Below, in pieces: positions 40,229-50,083 of a stretch of DNA of 64,000 nt (position 1 is its first letter; each line of letters starts with the position of its first letter). Below the pieces are notes generated by a model. It saw only the letters and a program-made list of their open reading frames with translations. It was not told where the DNA came from and searched no databases. Source of the DNA: Flavobacteriales bacterium UBA6772 (lineage in GTDB: Bacteria; Bacteroidota; Bacteroidia; Flavobacteriales; Flavobacteriaceae); contig CAJIYW010000007.1 in the NCBI GenBank assembly GCA_905181765.1, forward strand, positions 122,109-186,108, read 5' to 3'. Made by a program: the position numbers and the translations under genes.

Positions 40229-41329
40229 TTATACCAATTCAAACATTTTTCCTGGCAAAGGTTTCGAGACACCTTTTAATTCCATCTGCAATAAAACGGC
40301 AGATAATTGGTAAATAGGAATATTACATTCTAAAGAAATTACATCTAATAATTGCTTTCCTTTTTCATGCAGTAAATCATAAATTTTCTGTTCATTTTCA
40401 TTCAACTCTAAAAATAATTGTTGCTGTATTATTTTTGGTTTTTCACTCAAATCCCAATTTAGCATTTTTACAATTTCATCCGCAGAATTTAGCAAAAATG
40501 CTCTATTATTTTTAATAAGATTATTACAGCCTTTGCTATAAATATCTGAAGTTCTGCCTGGAACTGCAAATACATCTTTATCATAAGAATTCGCAATATC
40601 CGCAGTCACCAAAGAACCGCCTTTTACAGCAGATTCTATAATAATTGTAGCTTTAGAAATGCCTGCAACGATTCTATTTCTTTTTAAAAAATTTTCTCTT
40701 AAAGGTACATCATCATGCCAGAACTCGCTTAAAAATCCACCATTTTCATTCACCTGATTAATATATTTTTTATGAACTTTCGGATAAATTTGTTCTAGAC
40801 CATGAGCTAAAACAGCAACTGTTTGCAAATTATTTTTTATTGCAGCTTTGTGTGCGCAAATATCTACACCATATGCAAAACCACTTATTATTAAAGGGTT
40901 GTATTGTGCCAAATCTTCTATTAATTTGTTGCAAAAATCACGTCCGTAAGAGCTCATATTTCTAGTACCAACAATAGAGATAATTTTTTGGTTAGAAAAA
41001 TCGATATTACCGTCTTTAAATAATAAAATAGGGCTGTCAATACAATGCTGTAAATTGGTTGGGTAATCGTCTTCTAAAAAATAAGAATACGAAACAGCAT
41101 TTTCTTTTATATATTTTAACTCCCGTGAAGCGCGCCTTAGGCTTTCTTCATCAAAAAGATGCTTTAAAACATGATTTCCTATTCCGTTTATTTTTGATAA
41201 ACTAGCTCTTTTTTCTTTAAAAATTTGAGAGACATCTCCCACGTTTACAATAAGTTTCTTCGCTAAAATATCTCCTACAGCCTTACATTTCTGCAATCTT
41301 AAGATAGCGAGCAATTTTTCTTCTTTCAA
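40229..41329 (-). CDS. dprA: DNA processing protein DprA
   Basis: A 366-residue protein that loads RecA onto incoming single-stranded DNA in natural transformation. The N-terminal helix-hairpin-helix-like region (RLQKCKAVGDILAKKL) is followed by the Rossmann domain with SIVGTRNMSSYGRDFCNKLI, ISGFAYGVDICAHKAA, FLKRNRIVAGISKATIIIESA and GSLVTADIANSYDKDVFAVPGR in order, then a winged-helix C-terminus. Length is normal. The only competence gene in the window. Confidence 0.96.
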   Translation of the reverse strand: MKEEKLLAILRLQKCKAVGDILAKKLIVNVGDVSQIFKEKRASLSKINGIGNHVLKHLFDEESLRRASRELKYIKENAVSYSYFLEDDYPTNLQHCIDSPILLFKDGNIDFSNQKIISIVGTRNMSSYGRDFCNKLIEDLAQYNPLIISGFAYGVDICAHKAAIKNNLQTVAVLAHGLEQIYPKVHKKYINQVNENGGFLSEFWHDDVPLRENFLKRNRIVAGISKATIIIESAVKGGSLVTADIANSYDKDVFAVPGRTSDIYSKGCNNLIKNNRAFLLNSADEIVKMLNWDLSEKPKIIQQQLFLELNENEQKIYDLLHEKGKQLLDVISLECNIPIYQLSAVLLQMELKGVSKPLPGKMFELV

Positions 41330-41411
41330 TAGCTAACAATTTGAGAACCAATATATAAAAAATTTGTTAATAATTTTTAAAGAAGTTTATGCAACTAGAC
41401 CTCAAAAATTA

Positions 41412-41419
41412 TATATTTG
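41412..41419 (+). promoter_or_regulatory. -7 element just before the HU/SPOR gene
   Basis: TATATTTG ends 5 bases before the ATG at 41425. If used, the mRNA would be leaderless or nearly so; alternatively it serves nothing and transcription starts further upstream. Confidence 0.4.
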
Positions 41420-41424
41420 TTTAT

Positions 41425-42336
41425 ATGAATTTAGCGAACTACATAAACGACTTACTATATAGATACGATTGCGTAATAGTTCCTAATTTTGGAGGTTTTG
41501 TTACCCATAGAATTGGAGCTAAATTAAATTCAGATTCGCACACATTTTATCCGCCAACAAAACAAATTGCGTTTAATAGTCATCTAAAACATGATGATGG
41601 GTTATTAACTAATTATGTGGCTTCTGTAGAGCAGATTTCTTTTGAAAAGGCTGCTGCAGCGATATCTTTATCTGTATTAAATTGGCAAAATGAGTTAAAA
41701 TCTAACGCATTTCAATTAGATAATTTAGGAACTATTGTGTTGAATGAAAAACAACAAATTGTTTTTGAACCAACAAAAGAAATCAATTTTTTAACTACTT
41801 CTTTTGGATTAGCGAATGTACCAACATCTCTTATTAAAAGAAATGCTGCACCAATAATACCTTTAGTTACTGAAGACATATCTGAAGACAAAAAAGTAAT
41901 TCCTTTATTTATAAAATACGCTGCTGCTGCTGCCATCTTATTAACATTAGGTTTTGCTGGATACAATGGTATTCAAGATGATAAGCAGAAAAAAATAGCA
42001 ATAAATCAACAGATTGCACTAGAGAAAAAAATACAAACGGCTACGTTTATTATTGCAAATCCGTTACCAACCTTAGAACTAAATGTGGTTAAAAAAGTTT
42101 CAAAACCATATCATGTTGTTGCCGGTTCTTTTCAATTTCCAGAAAATGCAGATCGAAAAGTAAAACAACTAATTGCTAAAGGCTTTAATGCTCAAATTAT
42201 CGGTCTTAATAAATGGGGATTAACTCAAGTTGCTTTTAATAGTTACGCAGACAGAAATGATGCGATTAACAACTTATATAAAATTAAAAAAACCATCTCA
42301 ACAGATGCTTGGTTTTTGGTTAAAAACATTCAATAG
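41425..42336 (+). CDS. HU-CCDC81 / SPOR domain cell-division-type protein
   Basis: About 303 residues. It opens with NLANYINDLLYRYDCVIVPNFGGFVTHRIGA, the bacterial HU-CCDC81 repeat, continued in a second HU-like copy to about residue 150. A single membrane helix (YAAAAAILLTLGFAGYNG) follows, then a C-terminal SPOR domain (YHVVAGSFQFPENADRKVKQLIAKGFNAQII) that binds denuded septal peptidoglycan. An in-frame ATG at 41389 would add 12 residues with no family support. The family is typical of Bacteroidota and probably links the divisome or the chromosome to the cell wall. Confidence 0.88.
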   Translation: MNLANYINDLLYRYDCVIVPNFGGFVTHRIGAKLNSDSHTFYPPTKQIAFNSHLKHDDGLLTNYVASVEQISFEKAAAAISLSVLNWQNELKSNAFQLDNLGTIVLNEKQQIVFEPTKEINFLTTSFGLANVPTSLIKRNAAPIIPLVTEDISEDKKVIPLFIKYAAAAAILLTLGFAGYNGIQDDKQKKIAINQQIALEKKIQTATFIIANPLPTLELNVVKKVSKPYHVVAGSFQFPENADRKVKQLIAKGFNAQIIGLNKWGLTQVAFNSYADRNDAINNLYKIKKTISTDAWFLVKNIQ

Positions 42337-42410
42337 TATACTCTTTGTGTGTGTTTTGAAATCATTTTTAAATGAGTGCATGTGTATCTTTTTACAAAAT
42401 TTACTTCTAA

Positions 42411-42923
42411 ATGGAAACAAAAACATCTAAAGAATCTTTAACAATTTTAACAGATTTAGTTTTACCAGGAGAAACTAATTATCTAGATAATCTTTTCGGT
42501 GGTGAATTATTGGCAAGAATGGATAGAGCATGCAGTATCTCTGCACGAAGACATTCTCGAAGAATTGTAGTTACTGCTTCTGTTAACCATGTAGTCTTTT
42601 CTAAAGCAGTTCCAGTGGGTAGTGTTGTAACATTAGAAGCAAAAGTTTCTAGAGCATTTAAATCTTCTATGGAAATTTATGTAGACGTTTGGATTGAAGA
42701 TAGACAATCTGGTAAAAAAACAAAAGTAAATGAAGGTATTTACACTTTTGTTGCAGTAGATGAAACTGGAAAACCTGTTGAAATTCCACAAATAATTCCA
42801 GAAACAGCTCTAGAAAAAGAACGCTTTAAAGGTGCCTTAAGACGCAAACAGTTGAGTTTAGTTTTAGCAGGAAAATTAAAACCAAACGAAGCTACAGAAT
42901 TAAAAGCTTTATTTAATTCATAA
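42411..42923 (+). CDS. Acyl-CoA thioesterase (hotdog fold)
   Basis: A 170-residue hotdog-fold enzyme hydrolysing acyl-CoA. Typical segments are LVLPGETNYLDNLFGGELLARMDRACSISARRHS (in pieces) and VTASVNHVVFSKAVPVGSVVTLEAKVSRAFKSSMEIYVDVW. It matches the YciA/BFIT-like family in length and motif. Single-gene unit followed closely by the broken channel gene. Confidence 0.92.
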   Translation: METKTSKESLTILTDLVLPGETNYLDNLFGGELLARMDRACSISARRHSRRIVVTASVNHVVFSKAVPVGSVVTLEAKVSRAFKSSMEIYVDVWIEDRQSGKKTKVNEGIYTFVAVDETGKPVEIPQIIPETALEKERFKGALRRKQLSLVLAGKLKPNEATELKALFNS

Positions 42924-42929
42924 TTAAAA

Positions 42930-43251
42930 CAGTAGAATTTTTAAATCATTCTAAAATTATAGAAGCTATTATTGTTTTTATTGTTCTATTAAGAATCACA
43001 AAATCACTTCGAAAATTAAAACTAATTCGAATTTCAAAATTTAAGAATACTAGTAACTAATAGAATAATTACAGTACTTATTTATATTACATTACTTGTT
43101 GTGGTGGCTTTTATATGGGGTGCAGATGAAAAACGATTATTAATTTATATCTCCTCTTTTTTAACTATTTTAGGAATAGCATTTTTTGTAACCCAAAGAA
43201 CACCTGAAAAAAACTGGTTACTCTGCCAAATTCTATTATCCTTCAGAATAA
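42930..43251 (+). pseudogene. Truncated MscS-type mechanosensitive channel remnant
   Basis: Two adjacent frames give TVEFLNHSKIIEAIIVFIVLL and, after a break at 43050-43060, NRIITVLIYITLLVVVAFIWG and YISSFLTILGIAFF. These match the membrane part of flavobacterial MscS-like channels up to the position where family members continue AFFAQWS. The homology stops there and the pore-lining helix and cytoplasmic domain are missing. The last 60 bases read EHLKKTGYSAKFYYPSE and stop in another frame, like the C-terminus of an unrelated protein, so a deletion joining two genes is likely. No start codon is evident. Confidence 0.6.
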
Positions 43252-43280
43252 TATTATGTATTCTCCCAAACAAAAATAAA

Positions 43281-44515
43281 CTACCTTTTTAAAATCCAAG
43301 AAGATGGATTTAGCTTTGTTGTATTCTTATATAAGGCAAAAATAAGTGTTGTTTTTCCTGAAACCTTATCTGTGAATATCTGACCGATCTTCTGACCTGT
43401 AATTACTTTATCTCCTTTTTTTACATAAAGTTTATCTAAATTATTATAGGAAGTAATATAGTTTCCGTGCTGAATTAAAACATTCTTTCTGCCCTCTGAA
43501 GTGACTAATACATTTAATATTTTTCCATTAAATATGGCAGCTGCACTTTTTCCTTTCTGAGTTACTAAATGCAAACCTGTACTATTAATTGTAATTCCTG
43601 GAAAAGTAGGATGCGGCTGTTTACCAAACCTTCTAGTAATTAATCCCTGATCTAAAGGCCAAGGTAATTTTCCTTTATTTAATTCAAACTTAGCAGCTAA
43701 AGCTTTTGCTTCTGGACTTAAAACAAACTCATTTTTATTTGTATTTTTAAGTTTATTTTTAAGTTTTGCCAATGCAATTCTATTCGCTTTCTCAATTTCA
43801 TCACGAATAATTTTGTCTATTTTTTTAGCAACCTTTCTCTCTGCTTTTATTTTATTTTGAATTTCTCTTTTGTATTTTCTTTCCTTCTTTTTAATTATAG
43901 AGATTAACTTCTCTTTATTGTTTTTATCTAACTCAATTTTTTCTTTTTGATATTTTTCCGCAAGAATTAGTGTATCTTTTACTTGTTTTTGAAACAACAA
44001 AGAATCATTCATTTTTTTCACTAATACAGTTTGAAAACCAATTTCCTCTCCTTGTCTTTTTCTAAAAGAAGTATATTGTTTCATATACTCTAGCCGCTTG
44101 TATGCTTGCTGAAAATTGTCTGAAGATAACAAAAACATTATTCTACTTTGTTGAGATTTACTTTTGTAAGATTTAAAAATCATACTTGCATAATCTGCTT
44201 TTAAAATAGCTAGTTCATTTTCTAACTGGGCAATCTCTTTCTTGTTCTTTGTAATTTCAGAAGTCAATAACTTTGCTTCGGAATTAATAGTATTTATTAA
44301 ACTTAATCTAATATCTATTTTCTGATTTAAATCTTTTAAATCTTCCAGAACATTCTTCTCTTTTTTTTGTTCTTTAAACAACAACCTATTTACCTGAGCA
44401 ATTTCTCTATTTAATTTTTTTCGCTGCTGTTCTAACTCTTTTTTCGTTTGACTAAAAGAAGAAAAACAACTGAAAAGAGCTATTATAAAGGGACTACGTA
44501 AAATGGAGATTTCAT
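43281..44515 (-). CDS. EnvC-like murein hydrolase activator (M23 domain), N-terminal frame break
   Basis: About 411 residues when joined. It starts MKSP at 44515, shifts frame around 44500-44506, and continues with a signal sequence (FIIALFSCFSSFSQTKKE). A long coiled coil follows (about residues 30-260, Lys/Glu-rich), then a C-terminal LytM/M23 domain (GLHLVTQKGKSAAAIFNGKILNVLV, then YNNLDKLYVKKGDKVITGQKIGQI). The metal-binding HxH of active M23 peptidases is absent, so it most likely activates an amidase rather than cutting itself, as EnvC does during cell separation. Confidence 0.88.
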
Positions 44516-44617
44516 CACTATAGGTTCATGCGTTTATATCCGTTAGGAATTGTAAAAGAAGTGTTTATTTTTGTATTTAACTCAATAGATCTTAATATAA
44601 AATCTATTATTGTTAGT

Positions 44618-45288
44618 TTATTGTTCTTGTTTTGCTTTGATATTTATTCGTTGTGGAATAATTTCATCATCTACCAATTTATAAGAAGTATACTTAATAT
44701 CTAAACGCTGGTTTTTTAGAGTATTTACAATAGATTGCTGGTTTAACTTGAAATGCCCTGGATGTATGGCAAAAAATGCATCAAATAAAGTTGCCTGTGT
44801 TTTAGGTGATAAAACGTAAGCGTTTTTCTCAAGTACTATATTTTGCTTTTTATTTTTAACATCTAAAATTGCTTGTCCTAGAAACAAGTTTTGCAATTGC
44901 TGAAAATTAATCTTTGTACCTAATAATTTTTCTAACATAGAGAAGTCACCTTCAAAATATTTTTTTTCTATAGGAGAATAAAAACGCACTTTATCTGGTG
45001 TTATCTTCGCTTTAAAAACATTAATAAATTTAGTTCCTTTCAACCAAATAACCTCATCCTTTTTAATTCTTAAATAGACAGAAATACTTTCTTTTGTAAT
45101 CCCATCATTAAAATTCACTTTAAACTTAGCCGCAATGTTTTCTTTTTAAAATTTGCAGAAACATGTTTTCTTGCTACTTTTTTAGCAGACATTTCTTTGG
45201 CAATGACACTATTATCTAATGCATATTTTTTTGTCTTACAAGCAGTAAAAGCAAGAATAAAAACAAATAAGTATTTTAAATATCGCAT
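44618..45288 (-). CDS. DUF4292 lipoprotein, one frame break
   Basis: About 223 residues when joined. The N-terminus MRYLKYLFVFILAFTAC is a lipoprotein signal with lipobox Cys at residue 17. After KKVARKHVSANFKK the frame shifts: one A is missing from the A-run at 45143-45147. The rest (VNFNDGITKESISVYLRIKKDEVIWLKGTKFINVFKAKITPDKV, in pieces) is the DUF4292 domain. LolA/LolB-like folding has been suggested for such families, but the function is unknown. It lies between the TPR gene and the EnvC-like gene, a conserved flavobacterial order. Confidence 0.85.
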
Positions 45289-45289
45289 A

Positions 45290-46264
45290 CTAATTAACTA
45301 ATTTTCTAAACTTCTCCATATATCTTCTTTCTTCAACTTTATTATTTAAACCTTTATACGCCAAAGCCATTTCTTTATAAAAAAGTGCTTCCATAGCATC
45401 TTCTATTACAAAATCAATTCCATTTTGTAAAATCTCTAATGCTTTTTTGAATTCTCTGTTTACATTTAATGTGCTTCCGTTTATTAAATATACAAAAGGT
45501 TGCGCAGGAAACAAAGCAATACCCTCTTTGCTATATTTTAAGAGTAACACAGAGTTATCTTTCGTAGCTAATAAGATTTGCTTTAAAAGGGTGTAGGTTT
45601 TTTCTGTTTCAAACCTTTTATAAATATCTTTTGAAACCTTCACTTTTTGTGTTTCAGAATAATTAGTTTTTTCTAAACGTTCTTTTATTTTTTTAAGATC
45701 TGAAGATAATAAATTATCTTCTTCTAGGGTTTTTATGAAACTCAAAGCTTTTTTGTAATCTCTATTTTTTAAATAAAGCAATACTAAATTCTTATTTTCT
45801 TTTGGATTTAAAACAATAATTTTTTGTTGAATTTTTATAGCTTCAAAAAAATTATTTTCTTTTTCAAAAACTTTCACTAGATGCTTTTGCATCCAAATAT
45901 TTTTAGAATCTTGATGAATTGCCCGGTTAATATATTCCTTTGCTAAAAGTGTATTATTTAAGTATAAATAATTCTTAGAAAACTCAAAAAAAACCGATTT
46001 ATTGTTGGGTAGTATCTGATTACAGCTCTCTAAATTTTCTATTGCCTTTTGATAATTTCCAATAGACTTCTGAGACAATGCTGTAAAGAAAAACTGTTGA
46101 AATTTCAATTCCTTTTCTTCTGTAAAATCTATTGCTACAGAAAGACTGTCTTGTGTATAGCTTTTTAGAGAGATGAGAAAAAAAAGCAAAGAAAAAAGAG
46201 ACCTCTTTAAAAATTTTAAAGTAATCTCTTTTCTGTTTTGCATGATTTTTACTCTAACAATCAT
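45290..46264 (-). CDS. TPR-repeat protein
   Basis: Up to 324 residues; a second ATG at 46243 gives a cleaner signal peptide (LFSLLFFLISLKSYTQ). Helical TPR-like pairs fill the rest (for example IGNYQKAIENLESCNQILPNNKSVFFEFSKNY, in pieces, and LLAKEYINRAIHQDSKNIWM). No enzymatic motif. TPR proteins act as scaffolds; the periplasmic location and the DUF4292 and EnvC neighbours suggest an envelope-assembly role. The first ATG overlaps the stop of the nucleotidyltransferase gene by one base, implying coupling. Confidence 0.85.
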   Translation of the reverse strand: MIVRVKIMQNRKEITLKFLKRSLFSLLFFLISLKSYTQDSLSVAIDFTEEKELKFQQFFFTALSQKSIGNYQKAIENLESCNQILPNNKSVFFEFSKNYLYLNNTLLAKEYINRAIHQDSKNIWMQKHLVKVFEKENNFFEAIKIQQKIIVLNPKENKNLVLLYLKNRDYKKALSFIKTLEEDNLLSSDLKKIKERLEKTNYSETQKVKVSKDIYKRFETEKTYTLLKQILLATKDNSVLLLKYSKEGIALFPAQPFVYLINGSTLNVNREFKKALEILQNGIDFVIEDAMEALFYKEMALAYKGLNNKVEERRYMEKFRKLVN

Positions 46265-47280
46265 TAGGTTAATTCTGTATAATCTCCAATACTTACAGAA
46301 GTAAAGCCACCATCATACTTTGCATGGTTTCCTATCATAGCATTGTCTAATTTTGTATTCGTAATTAGTACGTTTGTTTGTATTAAAGAATTTGTAATAG
46401 TAGCATTTTCTACGATACTATTTTCTCCAATAGAAACATAAGGACCTATTTTTGTGTTTTTCAATACTACATTCTTACCGATATAACAAGGTTGAATAAT
46501 TTCTGAATTCTCTAATACAACGTCTTTAGAAACTAAATTATTTCCTGCTTTGTATTCAAAATCTAACACTTGTTTATTCGCATCTACCGTTGGATCTTTT
46601 TTTCCACAATCCATCCAAGTACTCACAGTTCCTGGAATAAACTTAGCACCATCTCTCTTTAGGGTTTCTAAAACATTAGTTAATTGATATTCGTTATTTT
46701 CTCTTAAATCATTATCAATTAAATATTGAATTTCATCTCTTACCTTATCTCCATCTTTAAAATAATAGATTCCAATAATTGCCAAGTCTGAAATAAAATC
46801 TTTAGGCTTTTCTATAAAATCAGTTATAAAACCATCTTCGACCTTCACAACACCAAAAGCACTTGGATCTGCTACCTGCTTTACCCAAATTGCACCATCT
46901 GCATTTGCATCTAACTTAAAATTAGCTTTAAACAAAGTATCTGCATAGGCAACTACACAAGGCCCACTTAAAGAGTCTTTTGCACAAAAAAGAGCGTGGG
47001 CTGTACCCAATGCCTCTTCTTGCACATATACAGATCCTTTGGTTCCTAATTCTTTGGCTATTTGTAATAAATTATCTTTTGTATCTGCTGGAAATCCTTT
47101 TTTTGCTGGTCCAATTATAAAAGCAATTTCATCTATTTCTTCATCTATTACAGAGGAAATATCTTCTACCAATCTTTGTACAATTGGTTTTCCTGCAATT
47201 ACTGTTAAAGGCTTAGGAACTGTTAAAGTATGTGGTCTTAAGCGAGACCCAATTCCGGCCATTGGTACAATTATTTTCAT
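46264..47280 (-). CDS. Sugar-phosphate nucleotidyltransferase
   Basis: About 338 residues. The N-terminal nucleotidyltransferase fold has MAGIGSRLRPHTLTVPKPLTVIAGKP, the nucleotide loop, and the metal Asp in VVAYADTLF. A left-handed beta-helix tail (hexapeptide-like YIGKNVVLKNTKIGPYVSIGENSIVENA, in pieces) closes it. It would make an NDP-sugar (glucose-1-P or mannose-1-P type) for envelope glycans. I start at the ATG 47280; the TTG 15 bases earlier adds only lysines. First gene of the unit leading to the TPR, DUF4292 and EnvC genes. Confidence 0.92.
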   Translation of the reverse strand: MKIIVPMAGIGSRLRPHTLTVPKPLTVIAGKPIVQRLVEDISSVIDEEIDEIAFIIGPAKKGFPADTKDNLLQIAKELGTKGSVYVQEEALGTAHALFCAKDSLSGPCVVAYADTLFKANFKLDANADGAIWVKQVADPSAFGVVKVEDGFITDFIEKPKDFISDLAIIGIYYFKDGDKVRDEIQYLIDNDLRENNEYQLTNVLETLKRDGAKFIPGTVSTWMDCGKKDPTVDANKQVLDFEYKAGNNLVSKDVVLENSEIIQPCYIGKNVVLKNTKIGPYVSIGENSIVENATITNSLIQTNVLITNTKLDNAMIGNHAKYDGGFTSVSIGDYTELT

Positions 47281-47397
47281 ATTTTTCTTTTTCAAAATTA
47301 AAGAGGCAATATACTACTAATAAAAAGATTTTAAAAAAATGAGATTATTTAAAACACATTAATAAGAAGAAAAATAAGAACTATTAACTGAAATTAA

Positions 47398-47445
47398 ATG
47401 CTCAAAAAACCCAAGCCTTTGAATGGGTTTTTTGTTTCTTTGTAA
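47398..47445 (+). promoter_or_regulatory. Leader ORF and terminator-like hairpin before the ABC-F gene
   Basis: AAAAAACCC (47404-47412) and GGGTTTTTT (47425-47433) form a hairpin with a 12-base loop and a T-tract. An ATG at 47398 opens a 15-codon ORF (MLKKPKPLNGFFVSL) that runs straight through it and stops 14 bases before the ABC-F start. It lies between divergent genes, so it is not the end of a known transcript. It may attenuate the ABC-F gene, or simply block antisense transcription. Confidence 0.4.
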
Positions 47446-47458
47446 AAAATTATAAATA

Positions 47459-49327
47459 GTGAATTATTTATCAGTAGAAAATATCTCTAAAGCATACGGA
47501 GAACGCATTTTATTTGAAAACATTTCTTTCGGAATTAATAAAGATCAAAAAGTTGCTTTTGTTGCAAAAAACGGAAGTGGTAAAACATCTATCTTAAATA
47601 TTATTGCAAACTTAGATGTACCAGATTCTGGACAAGTAGTTAGTAGGAAAGGTATTTCTATTGCATATTTAGCCCAAAAAGATGACATCAACCCTGATTT
47701 AACTATTGAAGAAACTATTTTTGCTACCGATAATAAAATTCTTTCTATTGTAAATCAATACGAAAAGGCACTAAAAAACCTTGATGATGGAGACGCTTAT
47801 CAAGCTGCATTTGATTTAATGGACCAGCATAATGCTTGGGATTTTGAAACGCAATACAGACAAATTTTATCTAAATTAAAATTAGAAGATTTAAGCTTAA
47901 AGGTTGGTGCACTTTCAGGTGGTCAAAGAAAAAGATTATCGCTAGCTATTGTACTTATTAATAAACCAGATTTATTAATTTTAGATGAACCAACAAATCA
48001 TCTAGATCTAGAAATGATAGAATGGTTAGAAGCTTTCTTTGCAAAAGAGAAAATAACCCTATTTATGGTAACGCATGACCGGTATTTTTTAGAACGTGTT
48101 TGTAACGAGATTTTAGAATTAGACGAAGGTAAAATATATAAATACAAAGGAAATTATTCATATTACTTACAGAATAAAGAAGAGCGTTTGGCCCTAGAAG
48201 CTACCAACTTAGGGAAAGCTAAAAGTTTGTTTAAAAAAGAATTAGAATGGATGCGCAAGCAACCAAAAGCAAGAACCACAAAATCGAAGTCTAGAACAGA
48301 CGATTTTTACCAAATTAAAGAGAGTGCGCACCAGCGTAGAAAAGACCACCAGGTGCAGTTAGAAATTAACATGGAACGTCTTGGAAGCAAAATTCTAGAA
48401 CTGCATAAAGTAGATAAATCTTTTGGCGACAAGAAAATACTTGATAATTTCGATTATATTTTTAAACGAGGAGAAAGAATTGGTATTATTGGTAAAAACG
48501 GAACGGGAAAATCTTCTTTTTTAAATATTATAACAGAAAAAGCTGCGTTAGACGGTGGAAAGGTTGTGCTAGGTGAAACTGTAAAGTTTGGGTATTATAC
48601 GCAAGCCGGAATACAAATTAAAGAAGGACAAAAAGTTATTGAAGTTGTAAAAGAATTTGGAGAATTTATTCCGCTTTCTAAAGGTAGAAAAATATCTGCG
48701 TCTCAATTGTTAGAACGTTTTTTATTCGATAAGAAAAAACAATACGATTTTGTTGAAAAACTTTCGGGTGGCGAGCAAAAACGATTGTACTTATGTGCTG
48801 TTTTAATTCAAAACCCTAACTTTTTAATTTTAGATGAACCTACCAACGATTTAGATGTTGTTACCTTAAATGTTTTAGAAAACTTCTTACTAGATTACCC
48901 AGGGAACCTTTTAGTGGTTTCTCATGACAGGTACTTTATGGATAAAATTGTAGATGCACTTTTTGTTTTTAGAGGCGAAGGTGTTGTAGAAAATTTTCCA
49001 GGAAATTATTCAGATTTTAGAGCCTATGATGGCTCTGCACCCAAAGAAATTGCAGAAAAGCCTGTTGCAAAAACAGCAGCAACAAAAACTGAAAAAAAAG
49101 CAATTAAAAATACATTAACTTTTAATGAAAAAAGAGAATTTGGAGCTTTAGAAGGAGATATTGAAAGGCTTCAAAAGAAAAAATTAACAATTGAAACAGC
49201 TTTTTTAAATGTAGAAATTGCTCCTGAAGATATTTCGAAAAAATCTAAAGAACTACAAGAAACCATAGAAGGTATAGAAGAGAAAGAAGAGCGTTGGTTA
49301 GAGCTTACTATGAAATTAGAAGATTAA
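47459..49327 (+). CDS. ABC-F family ATPase (Uup/EttA-like)
   Basis: A 622-residue protein with two ABC domains and no membrane part. The first has GSGKTSILNIIANLD and SGGQRKRLSLAIVL with DEPTNHLDLEM; the second has GTGKSSFLNII and SGGEQKRLYL with DEPTNDLDVV. The linker is charged (about residues 250-320) and the C-terminus is a coiled coil, as in Uup. Such factors act on the ribosome at stalled or difficult sequences. The start is the GTG at 47459. Its end overlaps the convergent exonuclease gene by 4 bases. Confidence 0.93.
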   Translation: MNYLSVENISKAYGERILFENISFGINKDQKVAFVAKNGSGKTSILNIIANLDVPDSGQVVSRKGISIAYLAQKDDINPDLTIEETIFATDNKILSIVNQYEKALKNLDDGDAYQAAFDLMDQHNAWDFETQYRQILSKLKLEDLSLKVGALSGGQRKRLSLAIVLINKPDLLILDEPTNHLDLEMIEWLEAFFAKEKITLFMVTHDRYFLERVCNEILELDEGKIYKYKGNYSYYLQNKEERLALEATNLGKAKSLFKKELEWMRKQPKARTTKSKSRTDDFYQIKESAHQRRKDHQVQLEINMERLGSKILELHKVDKSFGDKKILDNFDYIFKRGERIGIIGKNGTGKSSFLNIITEKAALDGGKVVLGETVKFGYYTQAGIQIKEGQKVIEVVKEFGEFIPLSKGRKISASQLLERFLFDKKKQYDFVEKLSGGEQKRLYLCAVLIQNPNFLILDEPTNDLDVVTLNVLENFLLDYPGNLLVVSHDRYFMDKIVDALFVFRGEGVVENFPGNYSDFRAYDGSAPKEIAEKPVAKTAATKTEKKAIKNTLTFNEKREFGALEGDIERLQKKKLTIETAFLNVEIAPEDISKKSKELQETIEGIEEKEERWLELTMKLED

Positions 49328-50040
49328 ACGCTTACAATATCTGCCTCTTTTAATATGGCTTGATTATTAAACCTTAATAGCACTTGCGCAACAGCAACGG
49401 TGTCTTTTTCGCAGTAATCTACTATTCTTTGTAGGTTTTTTTCTTCATAATAAACTCTTGCAACTTCACTGCCATCAATATCATCTTTAGGAGAAGGAAT
49501 GCCTAAAATAGAGGTTAGCAGTTTTAAGGAAGTATAATGCTTATAGTCTCCGAACTTCCACAACTCTAAAGTATCTAAATGTGGGACTTCCCATGGTTTT
49601 TTGCCAAATAAATTCAGTTTATTAGGCAAGGCTATTTGATGCACAATCATTCTTCTAGCGATAAAAGGAAAATCGAATTCCTTTCCATTATGTGCACATA
49701 AAACATTACTTTTCTTAACAAAATGTTTATCTAATAGCGCTTTAAAATCAGTTAATAGTATATGCTCATCGTCACCAAAAAAAGAAGTTAAGCGCAACTG
49801 CTTTTTCTTTTCTACCTCCACAAAATATCCCACAGAAATGCATATTATTTTTCCAAATTCTGCCCAAATACCGGCGCGATCGTAAAATGCTTCCGCTGTA
49901 AATTCTTCTTTACGCTGGTATTGTGTTTTCTTTTCAAAGAGAGCTTGTGTTTCTTTTGAGAGTTCTTTCCAATTCTCTTTTTGCGGAACTGTTTCAATAT
50001 CTAAAAACAAGATATCCTGTAATTTAATAGATAAATTCAT
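49324..50040 (-). CDS. 3'-5' exonuclease of the PolB/DnaQ-like RNase H fold
   Basis: A 238-residue protein with all three DEDDy motifs: Exo I LFLDIETVPQ, Exo II CAHNGKEFDFPFIARRM, and Exo III VDYCEKDTVAVAQVL. It resembles the family annotated as predicted PolB-related exonucleases, which occur without a polymerase in Bacteroidota. A role in DNA repair or RNA processing is likely but not shown. Single-gene unit. Confidence 0.9.
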   Translation of the reverse strand: MNLSIKLQDILFLDIETVPQKENWKELSKETQALFEKKTQYQRKEEFTAEAFYDRAGIWAEFGKIICISVGYFVEVEKKKQLRLTSFFGDDEHILLTDFKALLDKHFVKKSNVLCAHNGKEFDFPFIARRMIVHQIALPNKLNLFGKKPWEVPHLDTLELWKFGDYKHYTSLKLLTSILGIPSPKDDIDGSEVARVYYEEKNLQRIVDYCEKDTVAVAQVLLRFNNQAILKEADIVSV

Positions 50041-50083
50041 AGCAATGGGTTTTTCTTTTTCAAAAATAAAGATAGTAAAAATA

